Shown here piece after piece: positions 17,916 to 26,299 of a stretch of DNA of 64,000 bases. Under the pieces are notes generated by a model. The model saw only the letters and a program-made list of their open reading frames with translations. It was not told the DNA's origin and made no database searches. How positions within the stretch are numbered: position 1 is the stretch's first letter; every line of letters begins with the position of its first letter. This DNA is from an uncultured Candidatus Poseidoniales archaeon (GTDB lineage Archaea; Thermoplasmatota; Poseidoniia; Poseidoniales; Thalassarchaeaceae). The stretch spans positions 16,807 through 80,806 of the forward strand of contig CACJKA010000002.1 in the NCBI GenBank assembly GCA_902593945.1. Direction: 5' to 3'. The position numbers and the translations under genes were made by a program.

Positions 17916-19226
17916 TCAACGCCGGATTGCTACTCTAATTGGTACTTTATCACTTCCTGAGACTTCACCTTGATGCTCTCGAATAGGCAGGCCCAAACGT
18001 GAACATATCTCAAGATGAGGCGCGGACCAAGGGTGTAGACATTCATCAGAGAATTCGTATCCAAGTACTGTTACAGGTTCAATCTCCCCTTCCCAATTTT
18101 CTTCAACCAGTCTGCCCGAGATTCTTGTCCAACTATGGCCCATGTGGCGTGTTTCATAAACAAAATTCTTGAAATCTTTTTGAGATAATTTACTAAGCAG
18201 AAAGTCTCTAGGAATTGCTCTCGGAATAATTACTAAAACTCTCTCATGGTCATGAAAATATGCAATCGGACCTAAATTTAATTGAGAGAACAGTTCTTGT
18301 GATTTCTCTATAGATGAGCGAATATCTCCCCATTTTCTGGGTAACCATGATACAAATGCAGAACGGTCTTTGGTTCCGGAAACATGGCTACTTAATTCTA
18401 AACTAGTATGTTGAGGGGAACTTGCTATTTTTTTGGGTGTAAATCTTAGATTCATTTTAGGAAGAGAAAATTTAGGTATTTTAATTGGCGGTCTTTTTGG
18501 GATTTTAATTGCAGATTCATGTTTAGGAATTTTATTTATCCATTCATAAACTGGTAATTCAATCCATCCCTCACTAAGAATTGTACAAATCCAACCGGTC
18601 TTACCATGAATGGTTCCAGGTAAACGAATTACTCTTCTAGTATCTGCAGTTACAACCTTATCAACAGGATGCCCCGCTTCAATTACTTGATTCAAAAGTT
18701 GCTTACGTTGAGATTTAACTTTCTCTTCTCTCAATACGGGATCAGGTTCAGAAAATGGAACTCTATTTGGATCTTCAGCAATAATATGAAATCCCTTACT
18801 TCCTGAAAATGTGATATGTCTAATTTTAATATCAGTATTTTCTATTAACCAATTTCTAAGATTCAAAGTTGCTTTCCTTGCTTCTTCTAAGCGAATAAGA
18901 CAAAAGGGTCTGATATCAATATCAAATACAACAAGATGATCTAAAAGTATAGGTGAGGGTTTTTTCGTGTCTTTAATTCTAGGAAGATTGATAGGGTTGA
19001 GCCATGAAGAAGTTGAAACATAAACATCTGTTGGGATAGAATTAGAAAATAGTTGAATCAATTTTTTTGAAGAAGAAATTCTTCTGTCTGATGTAACCCA
19101 AGGGCCTTTCAGTGACTTCCATCGAAACTGATGTCTAGAGGATTTATTAAGCCAAGATAAGTCTATTTCTCTATCAAAATAGTAGGTTGATAGTTCGTCT
19201 TCAGACCAATTCAGAACACGACTCAT
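17916..19226 (-). CDS. priS: DNA primase small (catalytic) subunit
   Basis: A 436-residue archaeal/eukaryotic-type primase catalytic subunit that makes RNA primers for replication. The catalytic acidic pair is in FDIDI (Asp102 and Asp104). Family segments include PTDVYVSTSSW before it, FSGSKGFHII after it (about 143-152), and RRVIRLPGTIHGKTG (about 190-205), which carries nucleotide-binding residues. The C-terminal 200 residues are divergent and rich in Pro and Lys. The large subunit PriL is not in the window. Downstream, after a 145-base gap with a GC-rich palindrome, is a zinc-finger protein gene. Confidence 0.85.
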   Translation of the reverse strand: MSRVLNWSEDELSTYYFDREIDLSWLNKSSRHQFRWKSLKGPWVTSDRRISSSKKLIQLFSNSIPTDVYVSTSSWLNPINLPRIKDTKKPSPILLDHLVVFDIDIRPFCLIRLEEARKATLNLRNWLIENTDIKIRHITFSGSKGFHIIAEDPNRVPFSEPDPVLREEKVKSQRKQLLNQVIEAGHPVDKVVTADTRRVIRLPGTIHGKTGWICTILSEGWIELPVYEWINKIPKHESAIKIPKRPPIKIPKFSLPKMNLRFTPKKIASSPQHTSLELSSHVSGTKDRSAFVSWLPRKWGDIRSSIEKSQELFSQLNLGPIAYFHDHERVLVIIPRAIPRDFLLSKLSQKDFKNFVYETRHMGHSWTRISGRLVEENWEGEIEPVTVLGYEFSDECLHPWSAPHLEICSRLGLPIREHQGEVSGSDKVPIRVAIRR

Positions 19227-19263
19227 ATTCTTAGGGATAAGTATGTGGTCTTTGATTAATCGG

Positions 19264-20295
19264 TTAAAGACCCTTATTTACCAGTGGTGAGACCTCTTTT
19301 CCTATCAGGCCTATTGTGTCGATTAACTGATTGTGTGTGAGACCTGCATTATCTAACTGAAAAGAAAAACGAGATATCCCTCCTAATGCCTCACTATGTC
19401 TGATTATTTTCTCGGCAACTTCTTCAGGATCACCAATCACATAAGCACCGAGAGGCCCTGTTTGTTCATCGAATCTATGTCGAGTCACAGGGGGCCAACC
19501 TCTTTCCTTCCCAATTTTTGTGAAGGCTTTTGCATAGCCGGGGAAATAAATATCTCTAGCTTCTTGTGAATCGTTTGCAACAAATCCGAGCGAATGAAGC
19601 CCCACTTTCAGTTGATCAGGGTTGTGTCCAGCACGCTCACCCGCCTCTCTGTAAAGGTCAACTAATGGACGAAACCTATGAGTTTCTCCGCCAATGACTG
19701 CTATCATTAATGGCAAACCTAGCAATCCTGCTCTTACGAAAGATTGAGGAGTACCTCCTACTCCTAGCCAGATAGGTAATTTTTCTTGAAGAGGCCTTGG
19801 ATAAATCTCTTGATTGTGCAATGCGGGTCTATAACGCCCAGACCAATTAACGGCTTCATTATCTCGAATTGCCAATAACAAATCTAATTTTTCAGAAAAG
19901 ATTGCATCATATTCATTTAAATTTAATCCAAATAATGGGTAAGACTCCGTAAATGAACCTCTGCCTACTACCATTTCTGCACGTCCAGAAGATACCAGGT
20001 CTAGAGTGGCGAAATTTTGGAATGCTCTTACAGGGTCTGCCGCACTCAATACAGTAACTGCGCTAGTCAAACGTATTTTTTCTGTTCGAGACGCTGCTGC
20101 AGATAATATAACTGAATTTGCTGAATCTAAAAACTCTTTACGATAATGTTCACCTATACCGAAAACATCTAGACCAACTTTGTCAGCATATTCTATCCTA
20201 TCAAGGAGATCTGAAATAGATTGGGCACTGTTTTCAGAATAACTTTTCCCATTATCTAGTTGAGCCTCTGCAAAACTATCTATCCCTATCTCCAT
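19264..20295 (-). CDS. LLM-class flavin-dependent oxidoreductase
   Basis: A 343-residue luciferase-like monooxygenase with the TIM-barrel fold that binds FMN or F420. Family segments include the opening EIGIDSFAEA strand, GLDVFGIGEHYR, IRLTSAVTVLSAADPVR, and the GRAEMVVGRGSF phosphate-binding region, followed by PIWLGVGGTPQSF. The subgroup is that of bacterial LLM enzymes annotated as putative oxidoreductases, with no defined substrate. It lies 37 bases upstream of the primase on the same strand. F420 or FMN use cannot be settled by eye. Confidence 0.88.
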   Translation of the reverse strand: MEIGIDSFAEAQLDNGKSYSENSAQSISDLLDRIEYADKVGLDVFGIGEHYRKEFLDSANSVILSAAASRTEKIRLTSAVTVLSAADPVRAFQNFATLDLVSSGRAEMVVGRGSFTESYPLFGLNLNEYDAIFSEKLDLLLAIRDNEAVNWSGRYRPALHNQEIYPRPLQEKLPIWLGVGGTPQSFVRAGLLGLPLMIAVIGGETHRFRPLVDLYREAGERAGHNPDQLKVGLHSLGFVANDSQEARDIYFPGYAKAFTKIGKERGWPPVTRHRFDEQTGPLGAYVIGDPEEVAEKIIRHSEALGGISRFSFQLDNAGLTHNQLIDTIGLIGKEVSPLVNKGL

Positions 20296-20358
20296 AATTA
20301 TCGCGGGCTATATTCTCTATTATAATCAGTAGTTTCAAATCCGGAACTACGAGATTAA

Positions 20359-21486
20359 TCAAGGATGGAAAAGGAAGGCTAAACCGAGGATGGCATATGT
20401 TGACAATAACATCAATCCTTCTAACCAATTTGATTTGCCATCTGCTGCAATCAGATTGGCAATTGACACTGCAAGGAATACAGCAATTGTTTCAAGAATT
20501 CCAAATTCAAAGGTCAATGGTACTCCTAAAATCCAAGCAACAATTACCATCAAAGGTGCTACAAACACAGCAATTTGAGTTGAAGAACCAATCGATATTG
20601 CGAACGATAGGTCCATCTTATTTTTTGCAGCAACCGATACTGCAGTGAAATGTTCTGCTGCATTACCAAAAAGAGGAAGAAGAATTACTCCAATGAAAAT
20701 ATATGGAAGATGATATTGCTCAGCAGCAGATTCTACAGAATGTACCAATACTTCTGCCATCCATGACACTAGTACTGTGGCTAAAATTAGTAGGAATATA
20801 GCATCTTTTTGATCCATTTTGGGATCTTCATGATGCACATTTTCAGTGGCGAATAAATGAGAATGAGTCTTCAATTGGAATAAAAGAAACATCCCATATA
20901 TCGCTAAAAGAATTATTGCGGCAGCATGAGATAACTTTTCCACACCATCATCTCCTGCAGTTCCGTCAACTGTGAAATTGAATACTGTTGGAATTATCAA
21001 TACTATTACCGCTAGCAATAATAGTGAACTATTCGAACTCACTTGTGTTTCCGAAAAACTCTGTTCTGAGTGGTGCATACCGCCCCAAACAAAAGAAAGA
21101 CCCATTACCAGTAATAAATTACCTAGAATACTACCAATAAGACTTGCCTGAACTAAATGAATCATATTTTCTGCTGTTTCGGGAGAAGTAGTAGTAGACG
21201 CCGCATAAAGTGCGAATAAGGCAAGAATCATTTCAGCTGCATTACCAAAAGTGGCATTTAACAAACCTCCAACAGATTCAGATGTTCTTAATGCAATTTC
21301 TTCGGTTGCTTTACCCATAAGAAATGCTAGTGGCATTATAGCAATCATTGAAGTTATGAAAGAAATATTTGGATCATGAGCAATATAATTGAAGTAAACA
21401 GTTAGGGGGACTGCAAGTAATAAAATATTCAATTTACTTTCTCTAGGATCGAATGCTTTGGCAATGCTCGTAAGGTTAACCATCAT
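20359..21486 (-). CDS. CAX-family calcium/proton (cation) antiporter
   Basis: An integral membrane exchanger of about 375 residues with around 11 helices. The two inverted family repeats each carry the signature acidic motif: FGNAAEMILALFAL near residue 80 and FGNAAEHFTAVSVA near residue 270, where the Glu binds the cation. An acidic-linker-type polar loop (HSHLFATENVHHEDPKMDQKD) separates the halves. It would expel calcium using the proton gradient. The frame is open from a TTG at 21513, but the ATG pair at 21483-21486 is the more likely start. It is divergent from the AK6 kinase gene. Confidence 0.9.
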   Translation of the reverse strand: MMVNLTSIAKAFDPRESKLNILLLAVPLTVYFNYIAHDPNISFITSMIAIMPLAFLMGKATEEIALRTSESVGGLLNATFGNAAEMILALFALYAASTTTSPETAENMIHLVQASLIGSILGNLLLVMGLSFVWGGMHHSEQSFSETQVSSNSSLLLLAVIVLIIPTVFNFTVDGTAGDDGVEKLSHAAAIILLAIYGMFLLFQLKTHSHLFATENVHHEDPKMDQKDAIFLLILATVLVSWMAEVLVHSVESAAEQYHLPYIFIGVILLPLFGNAAEHFTAVSVAAKNKMDLSFAISIGSSTQIAVFVAPLMVIVAWILGVPLTFEFGILETIAVFLAVSIANLIAADGKSNWLEGLMLLSTYAILGLAFLFHP

Positions 21487-21583
21487 ACCCTGCGAGAGAA
21501 CTAATGAAGTCAATGTTACGCCTACAATAGGGAGGATTCATCCGTTAAAGCAATTCCCAACAAATATGCGAGGAGGTTGTAGA

Positions 21584-22108
21584 GTGGCAATTAGCGGCAC
21601 ACCAGGTACAGGTAAAACTACAATTTCAACAATGCTTAAGGATGAAGGATTCAATGTATTGGCTTTAGAAAAAATAGCAGAAAAATATGATTGTTTAGGC
21701 AAATTAGATACTTCAGATAATTCTAAACCAATAGATATAGGATTACTAATTTCAAAATTAAAAGATGATTGGAGTATTATGCCTAAAAATATCACTATAA
21801 TTGATGGGCATCTCTCTCATTTATTGCCATGTGACCAGACAATAATTCTACGTTGTAAGCCAGATATATTAGAAACAAGACTCGAAAGAAGAGGGTATTC
21901 AAAAGAAAAAATACAGGGAAATGTTGAGTGGGAATTAATTGGCGGTCCGTGGAATGACAATGAAAACGCTAGTGATTGGTTAGAGTTGGACACTACGGAA
22001 ATAAACCAAAATAGCATTAAAGAGCTTATACTCAAATGGATAGCAGATGACTTCAAACCAACTGCTATTGACACAGATATAGACTGGATTGCGACAATGG
22101 GGGAGTAA
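21584..22108 (+). CDS. AK6/Fap7-type adenylate kinase
   Basis: A 174-residue P-loop kinase of the archaeal/eukaryotic AK6 (Fap7, hCINAP) family, which phosphorylates AMP and helps mature the small ribosomal subunit. The Walker A motif GTPGTGKT begins four residues from the start. The IIDGHLSHLLPCDQTIILRC segment and the RRGYSKEKIQGNVEWE lid-like region match the family. I chose the GTG at 21584 because a strong aggaggt ribosome binding site sits 7 bases before it; an ATG at 21566 would place that motif inside the gene. The stop is followed after one base by the start of the phosphotransferase gene. Confidence 0.88.
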   Translation: MAISGTPGTGKTTISTMLKDEGFNVLALEKIAEKYDCLGKLDTSDNSKPIDIGLLISKLKDDWSIMPKNITIIDGHLSHLLPCDQTIILRCKPDILETRLERRGYSKEKIQGNVEWELIGGPWNDNENASDWLELDTTEINQNSIKELILKWIADDFKPTAIDTDIDWIATMGE

Positions 22109-22109
22109 T

Positions 22110-22790
22110 ATGTTAGAAAAAATGAGAGAAACGTGGACAAAAGCAATACAACCAATTGTAATTAAATTAGGGGATTTAGATCCTTCTGTTTTAACTTGGA
22201 CTTCTTTGTTAGTATCAGTAGTCGGTTTCTATATGTTAACTATTGCAGAAATGAATACTAATGGTTCGATAATGATAATATTAGCAGTTATATTAGTATT
22301 AGTTGCAGGAGTATTGGATGCATTAGATGGAGCATTAGCAAGACATCAAGGTACTGATGGACCATATGGAGATTTTTTAGATCATACAATCGATAGGGTT
22401 GTAGATGTTGGATTACTAGTTGCAATAGGAATGAATGCCGCTTTTGTAAGTAATATGAATGCAGGGCTTGCAGCAGGATTACTGACATTACTAGGATCAT
22501 ATATGGGCACACAAGCTCAATCTGTTGGATTAGATAGAATATATGGAGGATTTTCGAGAGCTGACCGTATGATTATCACACTTCTAGGATTGTTAGTTGC
22601 TGCTATGCAAGCTTATACCGGAGGTGCAGGTATTGATGTTAGTAGTTACAATGAATACTTCCAGTATATTTTACTAGGTAACAATGAACTAAATGGAATG
22701 ACTGGGGCATTAGCAATCTCTGCTTGGGGTGGAATTTATACATTTATTGTACGCTTTAATAGTACTAGAAAGCAGTTATTAGAATTATGA
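22110..22790 (+). CDS. CDP-alcohol phosphatidyltransferase family membrane protein
   Basis: A 226-residue integral membrane enzyme with about six helices that transfers a CDP-activated lipid or alcohol in phospholipid synthesis. The signature D-x2-D-G-x2-A-R-x8-G-x3-D-x3-D is complete, from DALDGALAR through GDFLDHTID. In archaea such enzymes make archaetidylinositol phosphate, archaetidylserine or archaetidylglycerol phosphate; which one cannot be decided here. The ATG at 22110 follows a gggggag ribosome binding site lying in the end of the kinase gene, giving tight coupling. Confidence 0.88.
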   Translation: MLEKMRETWTKAIQPIVIKLGDLDPSVLTWTSLLVSVVGFYMLTIAEMNTNGSIMIILAVILVLVAGVLDALDGALARHQGTDGPYGDFLDHTIDRVVDVGLLVAIGMNAAFVSNMNAGLAAGLLTLLGSYMGTQAQSVGLDRIYGGFSRADRMIITLLGLLVAAMQAYTGGAGIDVSSYNEYFQYILLGNNELNGMTGALAISAWGGIYTFIVRFNSTRKQLLEL

Positions 22791-22824
22791 TTCGTAATTT
22801 GTATTATCTTACAAAACAGGAACT

Positions 22825-23997
22825 ATGCTCGTTGAAATAAGGGTAATGGTTATCCTCTATACAATCCGCCTGAGGTCCGTGAAGAGTATCATCGACCGTG
22901 TTTTGGAACTTCAAGAAGATGAAGGAATACCTTCTGCACCTATAGATACTGAGAGTGATTCAGAGCTTGTTCAACTACTATCATCATTACAACCAAGGAT
23001 ACGAGTTTTTGGTTGTGGTGGTTGTGGATCTAATACGGTAGCGAGATTAGAACAAGAAGGATTATTCGATGACACCTATGTTAAAGGGATGGCGATTAAT
23101 ACCGATGCACAGCACTTACTTCGAGTAGGTGTGGAAAATAAGGTTCTAATCGGAAGAACTGCGCGTGGCAGAGGGGCTGGGGGAGATCCTGAGAAAGGTG
23201 AACAGGCAGCGTATGAGTCCGAAATTTCTCTGAAAAAAGAAGTTGATGATTGTGATTTAGCATTCATAACAGCTGGACTTGGCGGAGGTACCGGAACTGG
23301 TTCGGCTCATGTAGTTGCAAGACTAGCAAAAAATGCTGGTGCACTAACTATAGCAGTCGTATCATATCCATTTCTTTCTGAGGGCGCTCTAAGGAGACAA
23401 AATGCGGAATGGGGGCTTGAAAGATTGAGAGAAGTTTGCGACACAGTAGTAGTTTTACCGAATGAAAGACTGTTAGAAGTAGAAGGAGTAAGGGACCTAC
23501 CTCTAGATGCGGCTTTCAGAGTAGCTGATGAGCTATTAATGAGGTCAATTTCTGGAGTTTCTGAAATGATTGCAAAGGAAGGTATAGTAAATCTTGATTT
23601 CCAAGATCTGCGCTCTGTAATGGAAAATGGAGGAGGAGTTGCTATGATTGGTCTAGGAGAAGCTAATGGCCCAGATCGTGCAGAAAAAGCAACCGAAGAG
23701 GCGCTTCATTCCCCATTGTTAGATATTGATATCTCAGATGCTAGAGGTGCCCTGATTAACGTAGTTGGCGGTCCAGGTCTATCCTTAGGAGACACTGAGA
23801 AATGTGCAAAAATTATACGTGATAGAATAAATCCTTATGCAAGAATAATTCTAGGTGCAACCACAGATCAAGAAATGGGTGATGAAATACGTGTACTGTT
23901 AGTATTAACCGGAGTTAAATCTGAACAAATTCATGGTGCGGCTTTGCATACTCAAATGCGGAATTTAAAAACGAGAACAGTAGAATTTATTAATTGA
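22825..23997 (+). CDS. ftsZ: Cell division GTPase FtsZ
   Basis: Tubulin-like GTPase that forms the division ring. The first nucleotide loop (FGCGGCGSNTV), the tubulin signature GLGGGTGTGSA and the phosphate loop region are all intact, and the T7-type segment near NLDFQDLRSVM carries the GTP-hydrolysing Asp residues. The length of 390 residues is normal for archaeal FtsZ1/FtsZ2. The N-terminal 55 residues precede the GTPase core and the exact start is uncertain: ATG codons at 22825 and 22846 and a GTG at 22879 are all possible. A TATA-like stretch lies at about 22800. It is immediately upstream of the secE-spt5-ribosomal protein operon, an arrangement known in Euryarchaeota. Confidence 0.97.
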   Translation: MLVEIRVMVILYTIRLRSVKSIIDRVLELQEDEGIPSAPIDTESDSELVQLLSSLQPRIRVFGCGGCGSNTVARLEQEGLFDDTYVKGMAINTDAQHLLRVGVENKVLIGRTARGRGAGGDPEKGEQAAYESEISLKKEVDDCDLAFITAGLGGGTGTGSAHVVARLAKNAGALTIAVVSYPFLSEGALRRQNAEWGLERLREVCDTVVVLPNERLLEVEGVRDLPLDAAFRVADELLMRSISGVSEMIAKEGIVNLDFQDLRSVMENGGGVAMIGLGEANGPDRAEKATEEALHSPLLDIDISDARGALINVVGGPGLSLGDTEKCAKIIRDRINPYARIILGATTDQEMGDEIRVLLVLTGVKSEQIHGAALHTQMRNLKTRTVEFIN

Positions 23998-24090
23998 GAT
24001 TAACAAACTTGCCCGAGATAAATTCCAATGGGTCTCCCGACGTGCTTAAATGAGGTCGGTCAGTCGCCGAGGCACTTCAGAGGGAAAGTC

Positions 24091-24354
24091 ATGGCTGTAG
24101 AGAACTCAAACATTGGTGTAGTCGAGGAGAAAGTCCAAGACTGGCAAGATGAGATTGAGAGTCGTGTTCGTGGCCTTCAAACTGGTTCTTATGCAAGAAT
24201 TCTGAAGATGGCTAGGAAACCTTCCAAAGAAGAATTTCGTCAAACAGTGATTGTTTGTGGGATTGGAATGTTTGTGCTTGGAGGAATTGGATTTGTTATG
24301 CTATATTTGATGGATAATCTACTTCCTTCGTTCTTTGATTGGTTGACTAAGTAA
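24091..24354 (+). CDS. secE: Preprotein translocase subunit SecE (Sec61 gamma)
   Basis: An 87-residue protein with an amphipathic helix and one C-terminal transmembrane helix, the layout of archaeal SecE/Sec61-gamma. The segment ARKPSKEEFRQTV before the helix is the conserved SecE motif. The gene order with spt5 and ribosomal proteins supports the call. I chose the ATG at 24091, preceded by gaggga, instead of an upstream in-frame ATG at 24028 whose extra residues do not fit the family. The preceding 93-base leader is GC-rich and shares a pattern with the leader of the L11 gene. Confidence 0.9.
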   Translation: MAVENSNIGVVEEKVQDWQDEIESRVRGLQTGSYARILKMARKPSKEEFRQTVIVCGIGMFVLGGIGFVMLYLMDNLLPSFFDWLTK

Positions 24355-24370
24355 ATAGAGAGTGATTTTT

Positions 24371-25237
24371 ATGTCTGACGCATTTACAGTATTTATCCGC
24401 CATGAAGAAAAAGTTCTACTTATGCAAAGAGCAGATGAAGTTTCTGATTTACCAGGAGCTTGGGATGGAGTCTATGGCTATGGTGATCATAACGACTTAG
24501 ACGCTGTAGTTTCAAGAATTGTAGAATCAACCGGAATCCCTGCTGACAAGTTACAACATGTAAGAACTGGAAAATCTAGAGGAATTGCGATGGGGAATTC
24601 ACTACTAGAAGTTACACCTATTCTGTTTATTTCAGAAAGTAATGAGGTTACTCCTAAAACATTGTACAAAAACTCAGAATGGGTAGACCCAGGTATGATC
24701 GGTAAGAAAGAATACAGCACTCCAAGTCTTAGAGATATGTATGGAGATGTTGCCTCTTTCTTGTACATTCTTAAAACTAGTATTGGACAAGAGCAAAATG
24801 TTGCAAAAGAGATTCAAGCAAGACTCTCTGGAAGCGGTTCACTAATGGACATCCAAGATGAAATATATGGTGTATTGAGTCCTAACTATATGAAAGGATA
24901 CATCTTTGTTGAGGCTTCTGCATTCCACCATGTTGAGAAACTAATTGGTAGGGCTGGAGTTTCAACAACTCCTATCAAAAACTGTAGAAAGGTATTGGAT
25001 GGTGAATCTCCTCTTGAAGATGTCCTTCCATACTTGGAGCCAAAGGCGGCTACAACAGGGATCGAAGAAGGCTGTATTGTGGAGATCCACGGAGGAGCAT
25101 TCAGAGGCCAATCAGCACGTGTTATTCGAGTTACTGAATCAAAGGAAGAAGTTACTGTTGAACTATTCGAAGCTGCAGTTCCTGTGGCATTAACAGTTAG
25201 AGCCGATCAAGTAAGAGTTACACAACGTGTAGAATAA
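24371..25237 (+). CDS. spt5: Transcription elongation factor Spt5 with N-terminal Nudix-like domain
   Basis: A 288-residue fusion. Residues about 130-225 are the NGN domain (FLYILKTSIGQEQNVA, then MKGYIFVEA), and 230-266 the KOW domain (EGCIVEIHGGAFRGQ), which together bind RNA polymerase and support processive elongation. Residues 1-125 resemble a Nudix hydrolase fold (FTVFIRHEEKVLLMQRAD, LPGAWDGVYGYGD, and the closing ESTGI), but the box carries SRIVES where REUxEE is expected, so metal-binding glutamates are mostly missing. Archaeal Spt5 is normally about 150 residues. Start is the ATG at 24371 after a weak gagagtga motif. The gene follows secE by 16 bases. Confidence 0.85.
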   Translation: MSDAFTVFIRHEEKVLLMQRADEVSDLPGAWDGVYGYGDHNDLDAVVSRIVESTGIPADKLQHVRTGKSRGIAMGNSLLEVTPILFISESNEVTPKTLYKNSEWVDPGMIGKKEYSTPSLRDMYGDVASFLYILKTSIGQEQNVAKEIQARLSGSGSLMDIQDEIYGVLSPNYMKGYIFVEASAFHHVEKLIGRAGVSTTPIKNCRKVLDGESPLEDVLPYLEPKAATTGIEEGCIVEIHGGAFRGQSARVIRVTESKEEVTVELFEAAVPVALTVRADQVRVTQRVE

Positions 25238-25322
25238 TCAAACATAGGAGACCAAAGACCAACGCAACACGCTCAAATAGTGAAGGTAGGTCGGCGAGAC
25301 ACAATTATAGGAGGTCATACAC

Positions 25323-25601
25323 ATGTCAGCGCGAAATGAAACACCACACAAAGTTGTTCAAGCGTTAGGTAAAAAGAAGTGTAATGGTTCTTGGGAAGAT
25401 GCTTCTGAAAATTTGACTATGGATCAAATTAAGAAGATTGCTACTGAACAAGAAGATCGCCTAACAGGTGCAAATCTGTATGCTAGATGCCGTGAAGTTA
25501 TGGGGACTTGTGTTGCAATGAGAGTACATGTAGAAGGTTATGCACCTAAAGAAGCACTCGACAGAATGAGTAAGGGGGAATTCAGCGAACACTTTAGCTG
25601 A
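25323..25601 (+). CDS. rpl11: Ribosomal protein L11, C-terminal domain only
   Basis: A 92-residue protein matching the C-terminal rRNA-binding half of archaeal L11: a linker-like ETPHKVVQALG segment, then NLTMDQIKKIA, the REVMGTCVAM helix and VEGYAPKEALDRM. Normal archaeal L11 has about 160 residues; the N-terminal domain that contacts the stalk base and elongation factors is missing. A strong aggaggt ribosome binding site lies just before the ATG, and only 85 bases separate it from spt5, too few to encode the lost domain, so this is not an obvious frameshift. The position in the order spt5-L11-L1-L10-L12 supports the identity. Confidence 0.82.
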   Translation: MSARNETPHKVVQALGKKKCNGSWEDASENLTMDQIKKIATEQEDRLTGANLYARCREVMGTCVAMRVHVEGYAPKEALDRMSKGEFSEHFS

Positions 25602-25611
25602 GTTATCACGA

Positions 25612-25649
25612 ATTGTGGGAGAGGGAAACCTCGTTGACCACGGAGGTGA
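25612..25649 (+). promoter_or_regulatory. Candidate L1 autoregulatory hairpin abutting the ribosome binding site
   Basis: In the leader of the L1 gene, GTGG (25615-25618) pairs with CCAC (25638-25641) and GAGG (25621-25624) with CCTC (25629-25632) around a GAAA tetraloop. The two stems are separated by an asymmetric internal loop, GA on one side and GTTGA on the other. This layout resembles known L1-binding sites on archaeal mRNA and 23S rRNA (two stems flanking an asymmetric loop). The ribosome binding site ggaggtga (25642-25649) directly follows, so a bound protein would block translation. Confidence 0.55.
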
Positions 25650-25654
25650 AAAAA

Positions 25655-26299
25655 ATGCAAGAAAATATCCAGAACGCTATTCAACAAGCAATAGAGAATG
25701 CCCCTGAACGTAAGTTCGTAGAATCCTTTGAGATGGCAATTACACTCAAAGATGTAGATTTGAAGAATCCAGTAAATCGTATTCAAGAAGAAGTTCGTTT
25801 ACCCTCTGGAAGAGGGAAAGAAGTTCGTATAGCAATGTTTGCTGGTAGTGAGATGGCATCTAAAGCACGCGCTGCTGGTATCAGCGTAATTGACCCTGCA
25901 ACTATCGAAGACCTAGGTGGAAACAGACAACAAGCTCGTAAAATGGCTAAACAATATGATTTCTTCTTATCGGAAATCCCACATATGGGAACTGTTGGAA
26001 GATATCTCGGTGTAGTTCTAGGTCCTCGTGGTAAAATGCCTCGACCAGTTCCCCCGACCCTAGACCCTGCAATGATTGCCAATGGTTTACAGAGTACAAC
26101 AATAGTAAGATCAAGAGATAAAGTAACTTTCCACACGGCATTTGGTTCTAGAGAGCAAGGTATGGATGAATTAACTGCTAATGCCATGGCAATTTGGACT
26201 AGGGTTACTAGTAAGTTAGAGCGTGGTGCAGGAAATATTCGTTCTTGCTATGTAAAAACTTCAATGGGGCCATCGATAAAGGTAGAGGTGATTGAATGA
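25655..26299 (+). CDS. rpl1: Large subunit ribosomal protein L1
   Basis: A 214-residue L1 protein that forms the mobile L1 stalk near the E site and releases deacylated tRNA. Family segments are clear: the KEVRIAMFAGSEMASKARAAG strand, GRYLGVVLGPRGKMPRP signature and the C-terminal RSCYVKTSMGPSIKVEV. The ATG at 25655 follows a strong ggaggtga site; the longer frame from 25613 is not likely because it would run through that site. Its stop overlaps the L10 start (ATGA), giving translational coupling. The upstream hairpin may provide autogenous control. Confidence 0.97.
   Translation: MQENIQNAIQQAIENAPERKFVESFEMAITLKDVDLKNPVNRIQEEVRLPSGRGKEVRIAMFAGSEMASKARAAGISVIDPATIEDLGGNRQQARKMAKQYDFFLSEIPHMGTVGRYLGVVLGPRGKMPRPVPPTLDPAMIANGLQSTTIVRSRDKVTFHTAFGSREQGMDELTANAMAIWTRVTSKLERGAGNIRSCYVKTSMGPSIKVEVIE

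Noticed and set aside
24028..24090. Upstream ATG for secE and further residues
   Set aside because: The extra residues do not fit SecE, and the ATG at 24091 has a good ribosome binding site.
25238..25322. Frameshifted N-terminal half of L11 before the short L11 gene
   Set aside because: The gap is only 85 bases, too short for the missing 70 residues, and none of its frames shows L11 motifs; a strong ribosome binding site marks the short start.
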